Translations under genes and position numbers: made by a program
Notes under the pieces: generated by a model
What the model saw: only the letters and a program-made list of their open reading frames with translations
What the model was told of the DNA's origin: nothing
The model's database searches: none
Assembly: GCF_900090195.1 (NCBI RefSeq)
Contig: NZ_LT607803.1
Span: 124,001 to 188,000, forward strand
Reading direction: 5' to 3'
DNA from: Variovorax sp. HW608
GTDB taxonomy: Bacteria > Pseudomonadota > Gammaproteobacteria > Burkholderiales > Burkholderiaceae_C
DNA: 64,000 nt
Shown: positions 21,108-28,353 of the stretch, one piece after another
Layout of the letters: each line of letters begins with the position of its first letter
Position numbering within the stretch: the first letter of the stretch is position 1

Positions 21108-21399
21108 AGAAATCACCGGCGGCTTTGAGGCCCTGGCCGACGAACGCGCGGGCAAGCGCACCTTGCGCACGCACACCGTCGAGGCGCAACCAGCTCCCAG
21201 CGTCACGCCGGTCAAGATTGTCGAGCTGCGGGAGCGCCTGCACCTGTCGCGCCCCGTGTTCGCACGGGTTCTGCGGACCAATCCCCGCACTCTGGAAAAT
21301 TGGGAGCAAGGCCGAGCCAAGCCGAACGCGCAAGCTGCCGCCCTCATCCGCCTTGTTGACCGATACCCTGACACCGTTGACCGACTGGCGGCCGTGTAG
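21085..21399 (+). CDS. higA: HTH antitoxin of the HigA/NadS type
   Basis: 104-residue antitoxin. The N-terminal MAKRNLFEEITGGFEALADE stretch is common in this family and probably masks the toxin. The C-terminal half is an Xre-like HTH (LRERLHLSRPVFARVLRTNP, RTLENWEQGRAKPNAQAAAL). Overlap with the toxin frame implies coupled translation. It is the likely repressor at the inverted repeat 20725-20739. Confidence 0.88.
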   Translation: MAKRNLFEEITGGFEALADERAGKRTLRTHTVEAQPAPSVTPVKIVELRERLHLSRPVFARVLRTNPRTLENWEQGRAKPNAQAAALIRLVDRYPDTVDRLAAV

Positions 21400-21492
21400 C
21401 CGCCGCGCCAGCTCGCAGCTCGCGCACCTGCGCGGAGGCACAGGGCCCGGCCTCGTACACGATCAGCAGCGCCGAGGCGCGCCCAACTTGCC

Positions 21493-21739
21493 CAGACCAA
21501 CGGCGTTACCGTCGCCTCGCTGGCCGCGCATTCGCACCGCGCTGCGCGCGGCTGTACGGCACGCTCCACGGCGCCTCCGTATCGCTGAGCAATCCGGGAA
21601 TCTCGGTGCGGTTCAGACCCAGATCACGCAACTCGTGGTCGCTGAGCGCGCGCGGCAGGCGATGGTCCTGTCGCACGGAGTGCAGTTCGCGAAGCCACTT
21701 CAGAAGACGAGCGAGCAGCGTGCTTGTGCGTGAGTGCAT
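21493..21739. repeat. Diverged duplicate block B with trehalase-tail remnant (partner 19360-19606)
   Basis: Gap-free match to 19360-19606 at offset 2133. On the plus strand 21493-21588 reads QTNGVTVASLAAHSH... and ends at a stop codon at exactly the same relative position as trehalase, though there is no trehalase gene here. The rest is DUF1127 copy 2 on the minus strand. Similarity stops abruptly to the left of about 21493. This looks like an old duplicate of the trehalase/DUF1127 junction. Confidence 0.6.
21506..21739 (-). CDS. DUF1127 small basic protein, copy 2
   Basis: 77-residue paralogue of the protein encoded at 19373-19606, same length with no gaps. The core is RQDHRLPRALSDHELRDLGL then NRTEIPGL. 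The start at 21739 follows a GGGAG site, and an in-frame start 54 bp upstream is less likely. The C-terminal ANARPARRR matches ADARPARPR of copy 1, a tail outside the DUF1127 core, which argues for common descent of the whole block. Function unknown. Confidence 0.78.
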   Translation of the reverse strand: MHSRTSTLLARLLKWLRELHSVRQDHRLPRALSDHELRDLGLNRTEIPGLLSDTEAPWSVPYSRAQRGANARPARRR

Positions 21740-21839
21740 CAAAGGGCTCCCTGGAGGAGGAGCCATCGTGCGAGCCAAGGCGCGCCTGGCCAATCAGACT
21801 GATCTGAATGCGCGATGCGGGATCGAAATCGGTGCCGCT

Positions 21840-22433
21840 TCAGCCCTTGCGCACGTCGATGCTATACAGCCCCCAGGGGCAGAGCGCGAAGCGCTCCTTG
21901 AGCGGCTTGTCCTTGAACGCGGCCAGGGTGTCGGCTTCGTACACCGCCCACTGCGGGCCGAGTCCGCCGAGCGCCAGCGGCGTGCCGTCGATCTCGGTCG
22001 CGACGATCATGCGGAAGCCGCGCGCATCGGCGAGGTTGAGCGGCACCACGTAGCCGTCGACCGCGTGCAGGAAGAGCTGGGTCTCCTTGCCGCCGGTCAC
22101 GCCGGCCGCTTCGAGCACCGTGGTCAGCAGCGGGCCGGCAAGCGTGTGCTGCTTCGCGTCGTATTCGAGCGTCGGCCGGATCTGCACCACCGGCAGCCGG
22201 CGCAATGCTTCGGCGTCGAACACATGGGCCTTCTCGAACTGGATGCCGTGCTTGACGAACATCTGGTCGAGGGCCGGATCGACCGCACCGCGGTTGGACC
22301 TGCCGACGGCGCCGCTGATGGTGAGCAGGCCGGGGCCTTTCAAGGCCGAAGACGCAGCGAGTGCGGAAGCGGAGGTGGCGGCAGGGAGCAGGCCGGCCAG
22401 TGCCGCCTTGCCGAGGAAGTCGCGTTTGTTCAT
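21840..22433 (-). CDS. Exported molybdopterin-binding-domain protein
   Basis: 197-residue protein of the oxidoreductase molybdopterin-binding (PF00174-like) type. ATG 22433 starts a signal peptide (MNKRDFLGKAALAGLLPAAT, then Ala-rich to a cleavage site near residue 27); a longer frame upstream has no signal. The body has the LPVVQIRPTLEYDAK and GPLLTTVLEAAGV segments and a C-terminal GPQWAVYEADTL/CPWGLYSIDV region. It is much shorter than SuoX or MsrP and lacks the usual cofactor Cys, so it may bind the fold's ligand without redox activity. It lies 20 bp downstream of a CopD-like membrane gene and is probably co-transcribed with it. Confidence 0.7.
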   Translation of the reverse strand: MNKRDFLGKAALAGLLPAATSASALAASSALKGPGLLTISGAVGRSNRGAVDPALDQMFVKHGIQFEKAHVFDAEALRRLPVVQIRPTLEYDAKQHTLAGPLLTTVLEAAGVTGGKETQLFLHAVDGYVVPLNLADARGFRMIVATEIDGTPLALGGLGPQWAVYEADTLAAFKDKPLKERFALCPWGLYSIDVRKG

Positions 22434-22453
22434 CGCGCCATTGTGGCGCGGCC

Positions 22454-22918
22454 TCAGATCGCGCGGCCGATCACCGCGAGCGCGAACACGATCACGCCGA
22501 GCAGCAGGTTCAGCCCGACCAGCTTGCGGATGGTGTCGAGATTGGACGCCGCCACGGGCCATGCGCGAGCAACGACCGCATCTCGCAATCGCGGAAAGGG
22601 CGCGAAACGGATGTGCAGGTAGATCGCCATCATCACGAGCCCGAGCGCGAGCATCGCGTGCACGTTCCACCGAACGTTCGCAAAGCTGCCGGCCAGCCAG
22701 ACCATGCCGAACCCGGTGGCGAGCAGCAGCACGATCGAGGTCGATACGCCGACGAAGAAACGCTCGAGCGTTGCGGCGAGGAACGGCAATCGCTGCGGCG
22801 GCTCGAGCGTGGCCACCGCGGCCGGCCGCACCGCGAGGTGCATCAGCGCCATGCCGCCGACCCAGAAGGCGGCGGCGAGGATGTGGACGAAGAGGAGGAC
22901 GGCGTAGGGCGCGGGCAT
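22454..22918 (-). CDS. CopD-family four-helix membrane protein
   Basis: 154-residue integral membrane protein with four predicted helices (about residues 5-25, 52-72, 84-103 and 133-152). Conserved His in LLFVHILAAAFWVGGMALMH and in NVHAMLALGLVMMAIYLHIR match the CopD/DUF pattern, where His pairs may bind heme or copper. The start is 31 bp from the Bug gene stop, and the molybdopterin-domain gene follows. A pairing of a membrane His protein with an exported oxidoreductase domain recalls MsrPQ/YedYZ, by analogy only. Confidence 0.72.
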   Translation of the reverse strand: MPAPYAVLLFVHILAAAFWVGGMALMHLAVRPAAVATLEPPQRLPFLAATLERFFVGVSTSIVLLLATGFGMVWLAGSFANVRWNVHAMLALGLVMMAIYLHIRFAPFPRLRDAVVARAWPVAASNLDTIRKLVGLNLLLGVIVFALAVIGRAI

Positions 22919-22949
22919 GGCCGAGCGTAGAACGCCGCCCCGCGGGCGG

Positions 22950-23930
22950 TCAATCCACCTTGATGCCCGCGGCCTTGACCACCTGTTGCGCCTTCGCCGT
23001 CTCGTCGGCGAGGAACTTGTCGAACTGCGCCGAAGGCATGGTGAAAGGCTCGGCGCCGAGCTTGTCGAGGCGGGCCTTCAGGTCGGGCGATTCCATGATC
23101 TTGCTGACTTCGGCCTGCACGCGGTCGACCACGGGCCTGGGTGTCTTCGCGGGCGCAAAGAGGCCGACCCAGAACAGGTACTCGGAACCCGGCACGCCGG
23201 CCTCGACGGTGGTCGGGATCTCCGGCATCACCGCGGAGCGCTTGCCGGTGCCGACCGCGAGCGCCTTGAGCCGGCCGTCCTTGACGAGCGGCAGCGCCGA
23301 GACCATCGGCGCGAAGAACCAGTCGATGCGCCCGCCCATCACTTCGGTCATCGCCTCGGGCGTGCCGCGGAAGGGCACGTGCTGCGCCTGCAGCCCCGCC
23401 GCGAGCCGGAACACCTCCGCATTCATGTGCGTGGCCGAGCCGTTGCCGGCCGACGCGTAGTTGAAGCCGCCCGGCCTGGCCTTGACCTGGGCGACGAGGT
23501 CCTTCTCGTCGGCGAAGCGACCGGGCGAAGTCACCAGCACGTTCGGCAGGCTCGCGAGCGGCGTGATGCCGGCGAAGTCCTTGAGCGTGTCGTAGGGCAG
23601 GTTCGGATAGATCGCCGGATTGACCAGGTGCCCGGCGGAGTGGATCAGCAGCGTGTAGCCGTCCGCCGGCGCCTTCGCCACCTGCGTCGCGCCGAGCGTG
23701 CCGCCCGCGCCGGGCTTGTTGTCGATGATCACGCTGGTGCCGAGCGCGGGTCCGAGCTTCTCGGCCACGAGCCGGGCCACGATGTCGGTGCCGCTGCCTG
23801 CGGTGAAGGGCACGATCAGCCGGATCGTCTGCCCGCGCGGCCAGTCGCCCTCGGCATGGGCGCCGCCGAGCGCGAGCAGGGCGAGCGAGGCCGCGATCAG
23901 GCTGCGCCGGCCGGGGAGGGATGTCGTCAT
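22950..23930 (-). CDS. Bug/TctC tricarboxylate-type periplasmic binding protein
   Basis: 326-residue Bug-family receptor. The start at 23930 gives a clean signal (MTTSLPGRRSLIAASLALLA ending near GGAHA); an upstream start would add 11 non-signal residues. Family motifs: IRLIVPFTAGSGTDIVARL, VIIDNKPGAGGTLGA, the ADGYTLL loop and PEAMTEVMGGRIDWFF. These bind small carboxylates. It is orphaned from TctAB here. Its ribosome site (GGAG at 23938-23941) abuts the 5' end of the group II intron. Without the intron it would lie 59 bp after the cupin gene as the last gene of the dioxygenase operon. Confidence 0.92.
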   Translation of the reverse strand: MTTSLPGRRSLIAASLALLALGGAHAEGDWPRGQTIRLIVPFTAGSGTDIVARLVAEKLGPALGTSVIIDNKPGAGGTLGATQVAKAPADGYTLLIHSAGHLVNPAIYPNLPYDTLKDFAGITPLASLPNVLVTSPGRFADEKDLVAQVKARPGGFNYASAGNGSATHMNAEVFRLAAGLQAQHVPFRGTPEAMTEVMGGRIDWFFAPMVSALPLVKDGRLKALAVGTGKRSAVMPEIPTTVEAGVPGSEYLFWVGLFAPAKTPRPVVDRVQAEVSKIMESPDLKARLDKLGAEPFTMPSAQFDKFLADETAKAQQVVKAAGIKVD

Positions 23931-24333
23931 GTCTTGTCTCCGTGCGCCGGTCAAAACCGGCAAAGTGTTGTGAATGAAAGAGTCATACGTTGAAGGCTTA
24001 GCCAGCTACGGCGGCCCCGAGTCATGCGTGCACATTCGTGAGGGTGTTGGGCGAAGCGTTGACAGGGGTACGCGCGGGCCGGGTATTGAGCCGCGTAATA
24101 CATGCCCCGAGGCGAGAGCCACGGGTGGTCCGGGGTGCCGAGGCCGTGGAGACATGCCGAAGGCCACACCGGGGCTGCCGCATTGGCGAGGCAGCGCCGG
24201 ACCCCGCGCGGTCAGAGACCCCGCGCACGCGCGGAAACACTTTGCATGGGAACCGGGAGATCCCGCGATCTTCTGCGCAGCGCTGGGAAGCGCTCGGCGC
24301 AGAGCGCATCGTGAAGCCCAAGGGCGTACGACG

Positions 24334-25842
24334 ATGAGCAACAGAGGCGGGAAGTCGGATCGCTGCGTAGTACCGCAGAAGCTGCCGAACAAGGCCGCGG
24401 GTGAAATCCCTGCGGCGGCGGAGGCGGTGGAGGGAAGGCGGCGAGCCAAGGGAAATGCCATCGCGGCGCGCATGTCCCGCAGATCGGTGCGGGTCTATGA
24501 CATGGGAACTGCGCTCGATGGCATACGACAGACGGCAAAGGGCCGTCGTGGTGCGAGGTTCACGGGACTGCTGCACCACATCTACGCGGTCGAACGCCTG
24601 CGGGCGGCCTACCTCGCGCTCAAGCGCGATGCGGCCGCCGGGGTGGACGGCCAGACCTGGCAGTCGTACGGGCAGGACCTGGAGGGCAACCTCCTGGAGC
24701 TGTCCGAGCGGTTGGCCCGAGGGGGCTACCGGCCCCAGCCTGTGAAGAGGGTGTACATCGACAAGGCCGACGGCAGCAAGCGCCCCCTGGGCGTGCCGGC
24801 GCTGGAGGACAAACTCGTCCAGCGCGCCACGGTCGAGGTGTTGAACGCCATCTACGAGCAGGACTTCCTCGGGTTCAGCTACGGCTTCAGGCCCAGGCGC
24901 AGCGCGCACAACGCGCTGGACGCCGTGGCGGTGGGTGTGAGCGCAAGGAAGGTGAACTGGATACTCGATGCGGACATCAGCAAGTTCTTCGACACGATCG
25001 AGAGGGACTGGCTGGTGAAGTTCATCGAACATCGCGTGGCTGACGCGCGCGTGGTGCGGCTGATCAAGAAATGGCTGCACGCGGGCGTGCTGGAGGACGG
25101 CAGGCTCATGCAAAGTGAATTGGGTACGGTGCAAGGCGGCAGCGTCAGTCCGCTGCTGGCCAACATCTACCTGCACTATGCGTTCGACCTGTGGGTGAAG
25201 CAGTGGAGGGGGCGCTACGCCCGAGGCGACGTGATCGTCGTGCGCTATGCCGACGATTGGGTGGCCGGGTTCCAGTTCCGTGACGACGCCGAGCGCTTCC
25301 AGCGCGCGGTGGCCGAGCGGCTGGGCCAGTTCGGGCTGAAGCTGCACCCCGAGAAGACGCGGCTGATCGAGTTCGGGCGCTTCGCCCAGGAGAACCGACG
25401 CCGCAAGGGACAAGGCAAACCGCAGACCTTCGACTTCCTGGGCTTCACGCATTGCTGCGGGAAGACGAGGAAGGGTCACTTCATGGTCTTGCGGCTGACC
25501 AGTGCCAAACGCCTGCGAGCCAAACTGCAGGCGGTCAAGATCGAACTCAGACGGCGCATGCACCACCCGATCCCCGAGCAGGGCCAGTACCTGCAGGCGG
25601 TGGTGGTTGGGCATGGCCGGTACTTTGGCGTGCCTGACAACGGCGCGCGGCTGAGGACATTCCGCTTCCAGGTCGCTAGGCTGTGGCATCGCACGCTGTG
25701 CCGCCGCAGTCAGAGCCGTGGCCTGACCTGGCGTCGAATGTATCGATTGATCGCGCATTGGCTTCCTGATCCCCACATCTGCCACCCTTACCCGAACCAG
25801 CGTCTGATCGTCATGACCCAAGGCAGGAGCCGTATGCGGTAG
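24334..25842 (+). CDS. ltrA: Group II intron reverse transcriptase/maturase
   Basis: 502-residue intron-encoded protein. Fingers-palm blocks are clear: AGVDGQTWQSY (RT0), LGVPALEDKLVQRA (RT2), GFSYGFRPRRSAHNAL (RT3), DADISKFFDTIERDWL (RT4), GTVQGGSVSPLLANIYLHY (RT5) and the catalytic YADD near residues 305-308. A maturase X domain follows (RRSQSRGLTWRRMYRLIAHW). There is no HNH endonuclease domain, so target-primed insertion would need another primer source. ATG 24334 is the first good start; the frame stays open for 360 bp upstream through structural RNA. The UAG stop (25840-25842) lies in the domain V loop. No frameshift is seen, so it may be active. Confidence 0.93.
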   Translation: MSNRGGKSDRCVVPQKLPNKAAGEIPAAAEAVEGRRRAKGNAIAARMSRRSVRVYDMGTALDGIRQTAKGRRGARFTGLLHHIYAVERLRAAYLALKRDAAAGVDGQTWQSYGQDLEGNLLELSERLARGGYRPQPVKRVYIDKADGSKRPLGVPALEDKLVQRATVEVLNAIYEQDFLGFSYGFRPRRSAHNALDAVAVGVSARKVNWILDADISKFFDTIERDWLVKFIEHRVADARVVRLIKKWLHAGVLEDGRLMQSELGTVQGGSVSPLLANIYLHYAFDLWVKQWRGRYARGDVIVVRYADDWVAGFQFRDDAERFQRAVAERLGQFGLKLHPEKTRLIEFGRFAQENRRRKGQGKPQTFDFLGFTHCCGKTRKGHFMVLRLTSAKRLRAKLQAVKIELRRRMHHPIPEQGQYLQAVVVGHGRYFGVPDNGARLRTFRFQVARLWHRTLCRRSQSRGLTWRRMYRLIAHWLPDPHICHPYPNQRLIVMTQGRSRMR

Positions 25843-25860
25843 TGCCGCACGTACGGATCT
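25827..25860 (+). ncRNA. Group II intron domain V
   Basis: A 34-nt hairpin beginning GAGCCGTATGCGG and ending CCGCACGTACGGATCT. It has the catalytic AGC triad, the outer helix and a two-base bulge before the 3' strand, as expected for domain V. Two departures from the common form are visible: the base opposite the middle G of AGC is A rather than U, and the apical loop reads UAGUG instead of a GNRA tetraloop. The RT stop codon is inside that loop. Confidence 0.85.
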
Positions 25861-25947
25861 GTGGAGGGGGTGCTGGGTGACTGGCATTCCTACTCTGACG
25901 TTGGAATCGTTGTGGTTTCGAAAGGCGACGAATCGACGGCGCGCCGC

Positions 25948-26304
25948 TCAGTCCGGCGACGCGTTGGCCATCACCAACGCCACCAGCGCGGGCCGGTTGG
26001 TGCGGTTGACGAGTTGCCGCTTCTCGCCGGGCGCGAAGCGGCAGCTGTCGTAAGGGCCGAGTTCCTGCTCCTGGCGGTGCCCGTCGATTTCGCCGACCAC
26101 GGTCAGCCGGCCTTCGAGCACGAGATAGAGCTTCTCGATCGGCGAGCCGTCGAGCGTGGTGTGGCCGCCGGGCATGAGCTGGCTCATGCCCATCCACATC
26201 TGCGTCGAGGGGCCGGCCTCCTTGCCCTGCAGGCGCAGGCAGCGCATGTCGAAGTGGTTGGGCGCCTCGTAGGCGGGCGCATCGTCGAAGCGGGTCACGT
26301 GCAT
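25948..26304 (-). CDS. Cupin-domain protein
   Basis: 118-residue single-cupin protein. A central beta-barrel is indicated by GMSQLMPGGHTTLDGSPIEK then LYLVLEGRLTVVGEIDG and DSCRFAPGEKRQLVNRT. The G(X)5HXH metal pattern is only partly present (GGHTTLDGSPIEK), so metal binding is uncertain. The start at 26304 follows the dehydrogenase stop by 19 bp in the same direction. Small cupins in catabolic operons are often isomerases, lyases or dioxygenase helpers; no reaction can be assigned. Its 3' flank is cut from the Bug gene by the intron. Confidence 0.8.
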   Translation of the reverse strand: MHVTRFDDAPAYEAPNHFDMRCLRLQGKEAGPSTQMWMGMSQLMPGGHTTLDGSPIEKLYLVLEGRLTVVGEIDGHRQEQELGPYDSCRFAPGEKRQLVNRTNRPALVALVMANASPD

Positions 26305-26323
26305 GGCTGGTCCTCCGTGCGGA

Positions 26324-27325
26324 TCAGGGGCGCAGCACGACGCGGTCGGTGCTGCCGGAAAGCACCAGCCGGTAGGCGTCGATCGCCTCGTCGAGCGCGA
26401 ACGCGCGCGCCACCGGGAAGGGCTTGAGCGTGCCGCGCTCGAAGCCCTCGCGCATCGCGTCGAGCTGCACGGTGGATGCGATGCAGTCCATCGCGAGCGA
26501 ATCGATCCCCACGTAGGTGTGCGTGCCGCGGTAGAACGCGAAGATGTCGAAGGACACCGCGCGCTCGTGCGTGGAGATGAAGATCTGCGTCGCGCCCTTG
26601 GCCATCGACTTGTTGGCGGCGTCGAAGTAGGCGCTGCCGACGGTGTTGTAGGCAATGTCCACCCCGCGCCCGTGGGTGAGCTCGCGCACGCGGGCGGCGA
26701 CTTCGCCCTCGCGCGCATCGATCAGGTCGACCGGCGCGCAGGCGAAGCCTTCGAACGGCCCCGGGCGCCGCTGCACCGCGATCACGCGCGCGCCGCCCTG
26801 GGCGGCGAGCTGCACCGCCGCCTGGCCGACCTTGCCGTTCGCGCCGAGCACCAGCACCGTCTGCCCGGCACGCGGCATGCCGCTGCGGCGGAAGCCTTCG
26901 TAGGCGGTCACGAACGGCACGCCGACCGCGCCGGCCTCGTCCATCGAGATGCCGCGCGGCTTGTCGCGCAGCGCGTCCACCGGCAGCACGAGGAAGCGTG
27001 CATGCGAGCCGTCGCGCGTGATGCCCACGTCGCCGCCCGAACCGTAGACCTCGCGTCCGACCCACTCGCCCGGGCCATCGACCACGATGCCCGCGAAGTC
27101 GCGGCCCGGCGTGCGAGGCCACACGGCCTGCGGCATGATGCCCAGCGTCGCTTTCACGTCGCTGGGGTTCACTGCGGCGGCGCACACCTGGACCACCGCG
27201 AAGCCCGGCTTCGCCGCCGGCTGCGATTGCGGCGCGGCTTCGAGCCGCAGCTCGTCGAGATTCGCGGCCTTCTGGCGCACGCGCAGCGCGAGCGCCCGAT
27301 CGTTTTCAACCATCACCGCGCTCAT
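26324..27325 (-). CDS. Zinc-independent alcohol dehydrogenase/quinone oxidoreductase family protein
   Basis: 333-residue medium-chain dehydrogenase/reductase. It has the GroES-like N-terminal fold (VCAAAVNPSDVKATLG, PGRDFAGIVVDGPG) and a Rossmann glycine motif VLVLGANGKVGQAAVQLAAQ. The catalytic zinc Cys/His residues of classical ADHs are absent, so an NADPH quinone reductase or enoyl reductase-type reaction is likely. The start ATG 27325 has GGAGG just upstream. It is the fourth gene of the LacI-controlled operon; a strong intercistronic hairpin separates it from the BKACE gene. Confidence 0.85.
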   Translation of the reverse strand: MSAVMVENDRALALRVRQKAANLDELRLEAAPQSQPAAKPGFAVVQVCAAAVNPSDVKATLGIMPQAVWPRTPGRDFAGIVVDGPGEWVGREVYGSGGDVGITRDGSHARFLVLPVDALRDKPRGISMDEAGAVGVPFVTAYEGFRRSGMPRAGQTVLVLGANGKVGQAAVQLAAQGGARVIAVQRRPGPFEGFACAPVDLIDAREGEVAARVRELTHGRGVDIAYNTVGSAYFDAANKSMAKGATQIFISTHERAVSFDIFAFYRGTHTYVGIDSLAMDCIASTVQLDAMREGFERGTLKPFPVARAFALDEAIDAYRLVLSGSTDRVVLRP

Positions 27326-27356
27326 TGGAAAGCCTCCGTGCTTCGCACTGCGGTGC

Positions 27357-27388
27357 GAGCCCCCTTCGGAACGGCCGGACGGGGGCTC
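27357..27388. repeat. Intercistronic inverted repeat (8-bp arms)
   Basis: GAGCCCCC at 27357-27364 pairs with GGGGGCTC at 27381-27388 across 16 bases, just at the stop codon of the BKACE gene. A GC-rich hairpin here could protect upstream mRNA or lower downstream expression. It resembles the GGCCCCC/GGGGGCC element at 28277-28325 in the next intergenic gap. Confidence 0.5.
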
Positions 27389-28274
27389 ATGTGCGTGCCT
27401 CCCCGAGTCCAAGCATCGTGCGCGCCTCGCGTGCCGTGGCGATTTCGCCGCCCAGGCTCTGGATGATGTCGCGCGCCTTCGCGACGAGCTGCGCATTGCT
27501 TTGCGCGAGCACGCCCTTTTCGAGATAGATGTTGTCTTCCATGCCCACGCGCACATGGCCGCCCAGCAGCCAGGCCTGGGCGACGATCGGGAACTCCATG
27601 CGGCCGATGCCGAAGGCGCTCCAGAAGGCGCCGCGCGGCAGCATGTCGCGCGCATACAGCACGGTCTGCGGCGTGGGCATGAAGCCGTACTTCACGCCGA
27701 GGACGAAGGTCCACATGCCGGGGCCGTCGAGCGTGCCGTCGGCGATGAGGTCGAGCGCCATGTGGATGTCGCCCGAATCGAAGATCTCCAGTTCGGGCTT
27801 CACGCCGGCTTCGCGCATCACCTTCGCCATGCGGCGCACGTTCTTCGGCGTGTTGATGACCACGTCGGGGCCCGAATTCATCGTGTTGAGGTCGAGCGAG
27901 CAGACGTCGGGCCGGATGAGCGCGATGTGCTCCACGCGCTTTTCCGGCGGCAGCAGCGTGCTGCCGGGCGCGGCGACCTTCGGGTCGTCCTCGCTCGGGA
28001 TGAAGCGGCCGCCCGGCCCGGTCGTGAGGTTGATGATCAGGTCGCGGTTGCCGCGGCGGATGCGGTCGACCACCTCGCGGTAGAGATCGACTTCCATCGA
28101 GGGCCGCCCGGTCTTCGGGTCGCGCACATGGATGTGCACCTGGCCCGCACCGGCTTCGGCGGCCGCGAGGCATTCGTCGGCGATTTGTGTGGGCGTGATC
28201 GGCAGGTGCGGTGTCTGCTCGGGCTTCACGAGGTTGCCCGTGACCGCGCAGGTGATCAGCGTCTTCGTGTTCAT
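27387..28274 (-). CDS. BKACE family (DUF849) beta-keto acid cleavage enzyme
   Basis: 295-residue TIM-barrel enzyme of the 3-keto-5-aminohexanoate cleavage (Kce/BKACE) family. Members condense a beta-keto acid with acetyl-CoA to give a new CoA ester plus acetoacetate, using Zn. The Zn motif HIHVRDPKTGRPS and the acid-rich SEDDPK and SLDLNTMNSG segments are visible, as is GHVRVGMEDNIYL near the end. The start at 28274 (MNTKTLITCAVTGNLVKPEQ) matches the family N-terminus. It lies in an operon with a ring-cleavage dioxygenase and an SDR, implying that a beta-keto acid forms downstream of ring cleavage. Specificity cannot be read directly. Confidence 0.9.
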   Translation of the reverse strand: MNTKTLITCAVTGNLVKPEQTPHLPITPTQIADECLAAAEAGAGQVHIHVRDPKTGRPSMEVDLYREVVDRIRRGNRDLIINLTTGPGGRFIPSEDDPKVAAPGSTLLPPEKRVEHIALIRPDVCSLDLNTMNSGPDVVINTPKNVRRMAKVMREAGVKPELEIFDSGDIHMALDLIADGTLDGPGMWTFVLGVKYGFMPTPQTVLYARDMLPRGAFWSAFGIGRMEFPIVAQAWLLGGHVRVGMEDNIYLEKGVLAQSNAQLVAKARDIIQSLGGEIATAREARTMLGLGEART

Positions 28275-28276
28275 CG

Positions 28277-28325
28277 GGCCCCCACGCTTGCCGCTTCGCG
28301 TGCTGCGCTGCCCCCCGAGGGGGCC
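28277..28325. repeat. Intergenic GC-rich inverted repeat (REP-like)
   Basis: GGCCCCC at 28277-28283 and GGGGGCC at 28319-28325 flank a GC-rich core, with a second small palindrome CCCCCGAGGGGG inside. Elements of this look are frequent between genes in Comamonadaceae, from memory. It lies in the 79-bp gap between the SDR and BKACE genes. Confidence 0.5.
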
Positions 28326-28353
28326 TTCGCGCCTTTGGGCGGCCATGCGGCGC

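Larger units (their letters stand above)
23942..25899 (+). mobile_element. Group II intron with reverse transcriptase, about 1.96 kb
   Basis: The 5' end is placed at GTGCGCC (23942). The seven bases just before it, TGTCTCC (23935-23941), are perfectly complementary to GGAGACA at 24148-24154, which fits an IBS1-EBS1 pairing. Domain V is at 25827-25860. After it, domain VI can be folded as GAG/CUC plus GGGGUGC/GCAUUCC with a bulged A at 25892, eight bases from a 3' end ...CTGAC at 25899. The 23942-24333 part holds no gene and represents structural domains I-III. The RT is in domain IV. The intron is on the opposite strand to the interrupted operon. Subclass is not assigned. Confidence 0.88.

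Noticed and set aside
22454..23460. Plus-strand open frames through the CopD and Bug genes
   Set aside because: Arg/Ser/Pro-rich shadow frames antisense to well-supported genes.
23974..24333. Upstream extension of the reverse transcriptase frame
   Set aside because: The frame is open by chance through the structural RNA domains; the residues do not resemble intron-encoded protein N-termini.
25891..25893. Intron 3' end at CCTAC (25893)
   Set aside because: It ends in AC, but domain VI then loses its basal GAG/CUC stem and the bulged A at the standard distance; 25899 fits better.
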